Source: CBCXVS01 sp965178525
Lineage (GTDB): Bacteria > Tectomicrobia > Entotheonellia > Entotheonellales > Entotheonellaceae
DNA length: 7,160 bases
Direction: 5' to 3'
Assembly: GCA_965178525.1 (NCBI GenBank)
Contig: CBCXVS010000341.1
Location: forward strand, 1 to 7,160
Both the position numbers and the translations under genes were made by a program. The notes below the pieces were generated by a model that searched no databases, had not been told where the DNA came from, and saw only the letters and a program-made list of their open reading frames with translations. Below, piece after piece: positions 6,254 to 7,160 of this stretch; within the stretch, counting starts at the first letter, position 1, and every line of letters begins with the position of its first letter.

Positions 6254-6306
6254 CACGAAGGATGCAAAGGGATGCAAAGCGAAAGGGTGCTTCTTGATCC
6301 TTCGTG
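6254..6306. repeat. Palindromic intergenic repeat with internal tandem GATGCAAAG
   Basis: CACGAAGGAT at 6254-6263 is perfectly complementary to ATCCTTCGTG at 6297-6306 with a 33-base loop. GATGCAAAG occurs twice at a 10-base spacing (6261-6269, 6271-6279). It lies in the leader of the SDR gene, in the 254-bp divergent region shared with the aminotransferase. The word content resembles the repeat at 3780-3847 (GAAGGAYGC followed by MAAAG, and CACGAAG). A possible -10 hexamer, TAGAAT at 6231-6236, lies just upstream, without a good -35. Confidence 0.6.
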
Positions 6307-6348
6307 ATCTGCGCGCGTTTTTCGCGGATTGTGCAGAGGAGAAACCGC

Positions 6349-7160
6349 ATGTTGATCGAGGGCAAGGTGGCCGTGATTACGGGGGGGGCTTCAGGGTTGG
6401 GCGCCGCTAATGCACGGCTTTTGCACACCGCCGGCGCCCGGGTGGCCATCTTGGATGTCAATGATGCGGCCGGTGGCGCCTTGGCAGCGGCATGCGGTAG
6501 TCATGCGTTGTACATCCATACCGACGTCACTAGCACAGAGGAAACCGAGGCCGCCCTGACACAGGTCCATGACACCTGCGGCGCCCCGCATATCGCTATC
6601 AACTGTGCCGGCATCGGCACACCGGGGCGTGTCCTGGGCAGACAAGGTCCGCTGTCCCTCGAGACGTTTGAGCGCGTCATCCGGATCAATCTCATCGGCA
6701 CCTTCAACGTTATCCGCCTCGCGGCTGCCCATATGCAAACGCATGAGCCCAACGAGGAGGGGGAACGCGGCGTCATCATCAACACCGCCTCGATCGCCGC
6801 CTTCGATGGCCAAATCGGCCAGCCCGCCTACGCGGCTTCGAAAGCCGGCGTGGTTGGCATGACCCTCCCGGTCGCACGCGAACTCGCGGCCTATGGCATC
6901 CGGGTGATGACCATTGCGCCCGGCATCTTCGATACGCCCATGCTCGCCGGCCTGCCGGAGCTGGCGCGGCAAGCGTTGAGCGCTTCTGTGCCCTTTCCGC
7001 AACGCCTGGGCCAACCGGACGAGTTTGCCGCTCTGGTTCGGCACATCATCGAAAGCCCCATGCTCAATGGCGAAACTATTCGTCTAGACCGAAGTTCCCC
7101 TGGCAGAATAGGCGGAGGGTTAAGTAGATCAACAGGTCAGCCCAATTCAAAAGTCCATTT
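6349..7160 (+). CDS. SDR-family dehydrogenase, 3-hydroxyacyl-CoA dehydrogenase type 2-like, 3' end displaced by an insertion
   Basis: This is a short-chain dehydrogenase/reductase closest to the HSD10-type (3-hydroxyacyl-CoA dehydrogenase type 2) group, which oxidises 3-hydroxyacyl-CoA with NAD+ in fatty-acid or branched-chain catabolism. Visible features are the cofactor motif TGGASGLG (11-18), D36 at the end of beta-2 favouring NAD over NADP, NCAG (85-88), and the catalytic set N114, S148, Y161 and K165 (YAASK). The HSD10-like stretch TASIAAFDGQIGQPAY and the C-terminal NGETIRLD are also present. Native sequence ends at about D247 (position 7089), where the family normally continues with a glycine and roughly ten more residues. 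From the CTAG at 7084-7087 the DNA is the repeat at 7084-7160. The frame stays open through it to the window edge, adding 23 unrelated residues. The start is supported by AGAGGAG 7 bases before the ATG at 6349. The fold and active site are intact, but the lost end and added tail may affect tetramer formation. Confidence 0.92.
   Translation, partial: MLIEGKVAVITGGASGLGAANARLLHTAGARVAILDVNDAAGGALAAACGSHALYIHTDVTSTEETEAALTQVHDTCGAPHIAINCAGIGTPGRVLGRQGPLSLETFERVIRINLIGTFNVIRLAAAHMQTHEPNEEGERGVIINTASIAAFDGQIGQPAYAASKAGVVGMTLPVARELAAYGIRVMTIAPGIFDTPMLAGLPELARQALSASVPFPQRLGQPDEFAALVRHIIESPMLNGETIRLDRSSPGRIGGGLSRSTGQPNSKVH
7084..7160 (+). mobile_element. Terminal fragment of a multicopy element (right copy), inserted in the SDR gene
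   Basis: Positions 7084-7159 are the exact reverse complement of 1-76. The shared segment begins at the CTAG that overlaps codons 246-247 of the SDR gene. Both window ends thus carry the same end of one element, in inverted orientation and inserted in unrelated genes. The rest of the element is outside the window. The strand given is the orientation reading from the junction into the element. Confidence 0.7.

Noticed and set aside
6391..7044. 217-codon minus-strand frame
   Set aside because: It is antisense to the SDR gene, whose motifs are clear and continuous.
1..7160. The whole window as a composite transposon or linear replicon with 76-bp terminal inverted repeats
   Set aside because: Both repeats interrupt genes whose remaining parts lie inside the window, so the repeats inserted into pre-existing DNA. 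The interior looks chromosomal and carries no transposition or replication genes that would mobilise it.
1..7160. CRISPR array, tRNA, rRNA, toxin-antitoxin or phage genes
   Set aside because: No regularly spaced repeats, no cloverleaf-like sequence and no recognisable proteins of these kinds were seen on either strand.

Overview
The window (7160 bp) looks like chromosomal DNA of a Gram-negative, fairly GC-rich bacterium. It encodes two outer-membrane-type Slp lipoproteins, a primary-like sigma-70 factor and CoA/amino-acid metabolism enzymes, together with insertion-sequence debris. The mixture (IS630 remnants, HSD10-type SDR, PEP-mutase-family lyase, paired Slp proteins) would fit an uncultured environmental lineage such as Tectomicrobia/Entotheonella or Nitrospirota. 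That taxonomic guess is weak and rests on recall, not on a search.

Layout. Positions 1-76 and 7084-7159 are perfect inverted copies of one sequence. Each begins at a CTAG and each interrupts a different gene: an IS630-family transposase on the left (only the N-terminal 70 residues remain) and an SDR dehydrogenase on the right (about the last ten residues missing). These are most simply two copies of the same end of a multicopy mobile element, and the window probably ends there because assembly broke at the repeat. Positions 300-480 form a very AT-rich island (about 24% GC by my count). A sigma-70 family factor follows on the minus strand (520-1995); its stop codon lies inside a 17-bp perfect hairpin. 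Next is a 623-bp gene-poor divergent region (1996-2618) with a minus-strand intrinsic-terminator candidate, small dyads and a possible extended -10 promoter.

Two overlapping Slp-family lipoprotein genes run on the plus strand (2619-3197, 3194-3730). Convergent to them lie a PEP mutase/isocitrate lyase superfamily enzyme (3876-4754) and, upstream of it on the same strand, a class I aminotransferase (4925-6094). The SDR gene (6349 to the right end) is divergent from the aminotransferase.

The lyase-like enzyme, aminotransferase and SDR could belong to one small-acid or acyl-CoA/amino-acid catabolic neighbourhood, but no specific pathway can be named from the sequence. I found no convincing new defence or regulatory system. 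The points most worth following are the repeat-bounded ends, the hairpin at the sigma-factor stop codon, the orphan terminator, and the atypical active site of the lyase-like protein.
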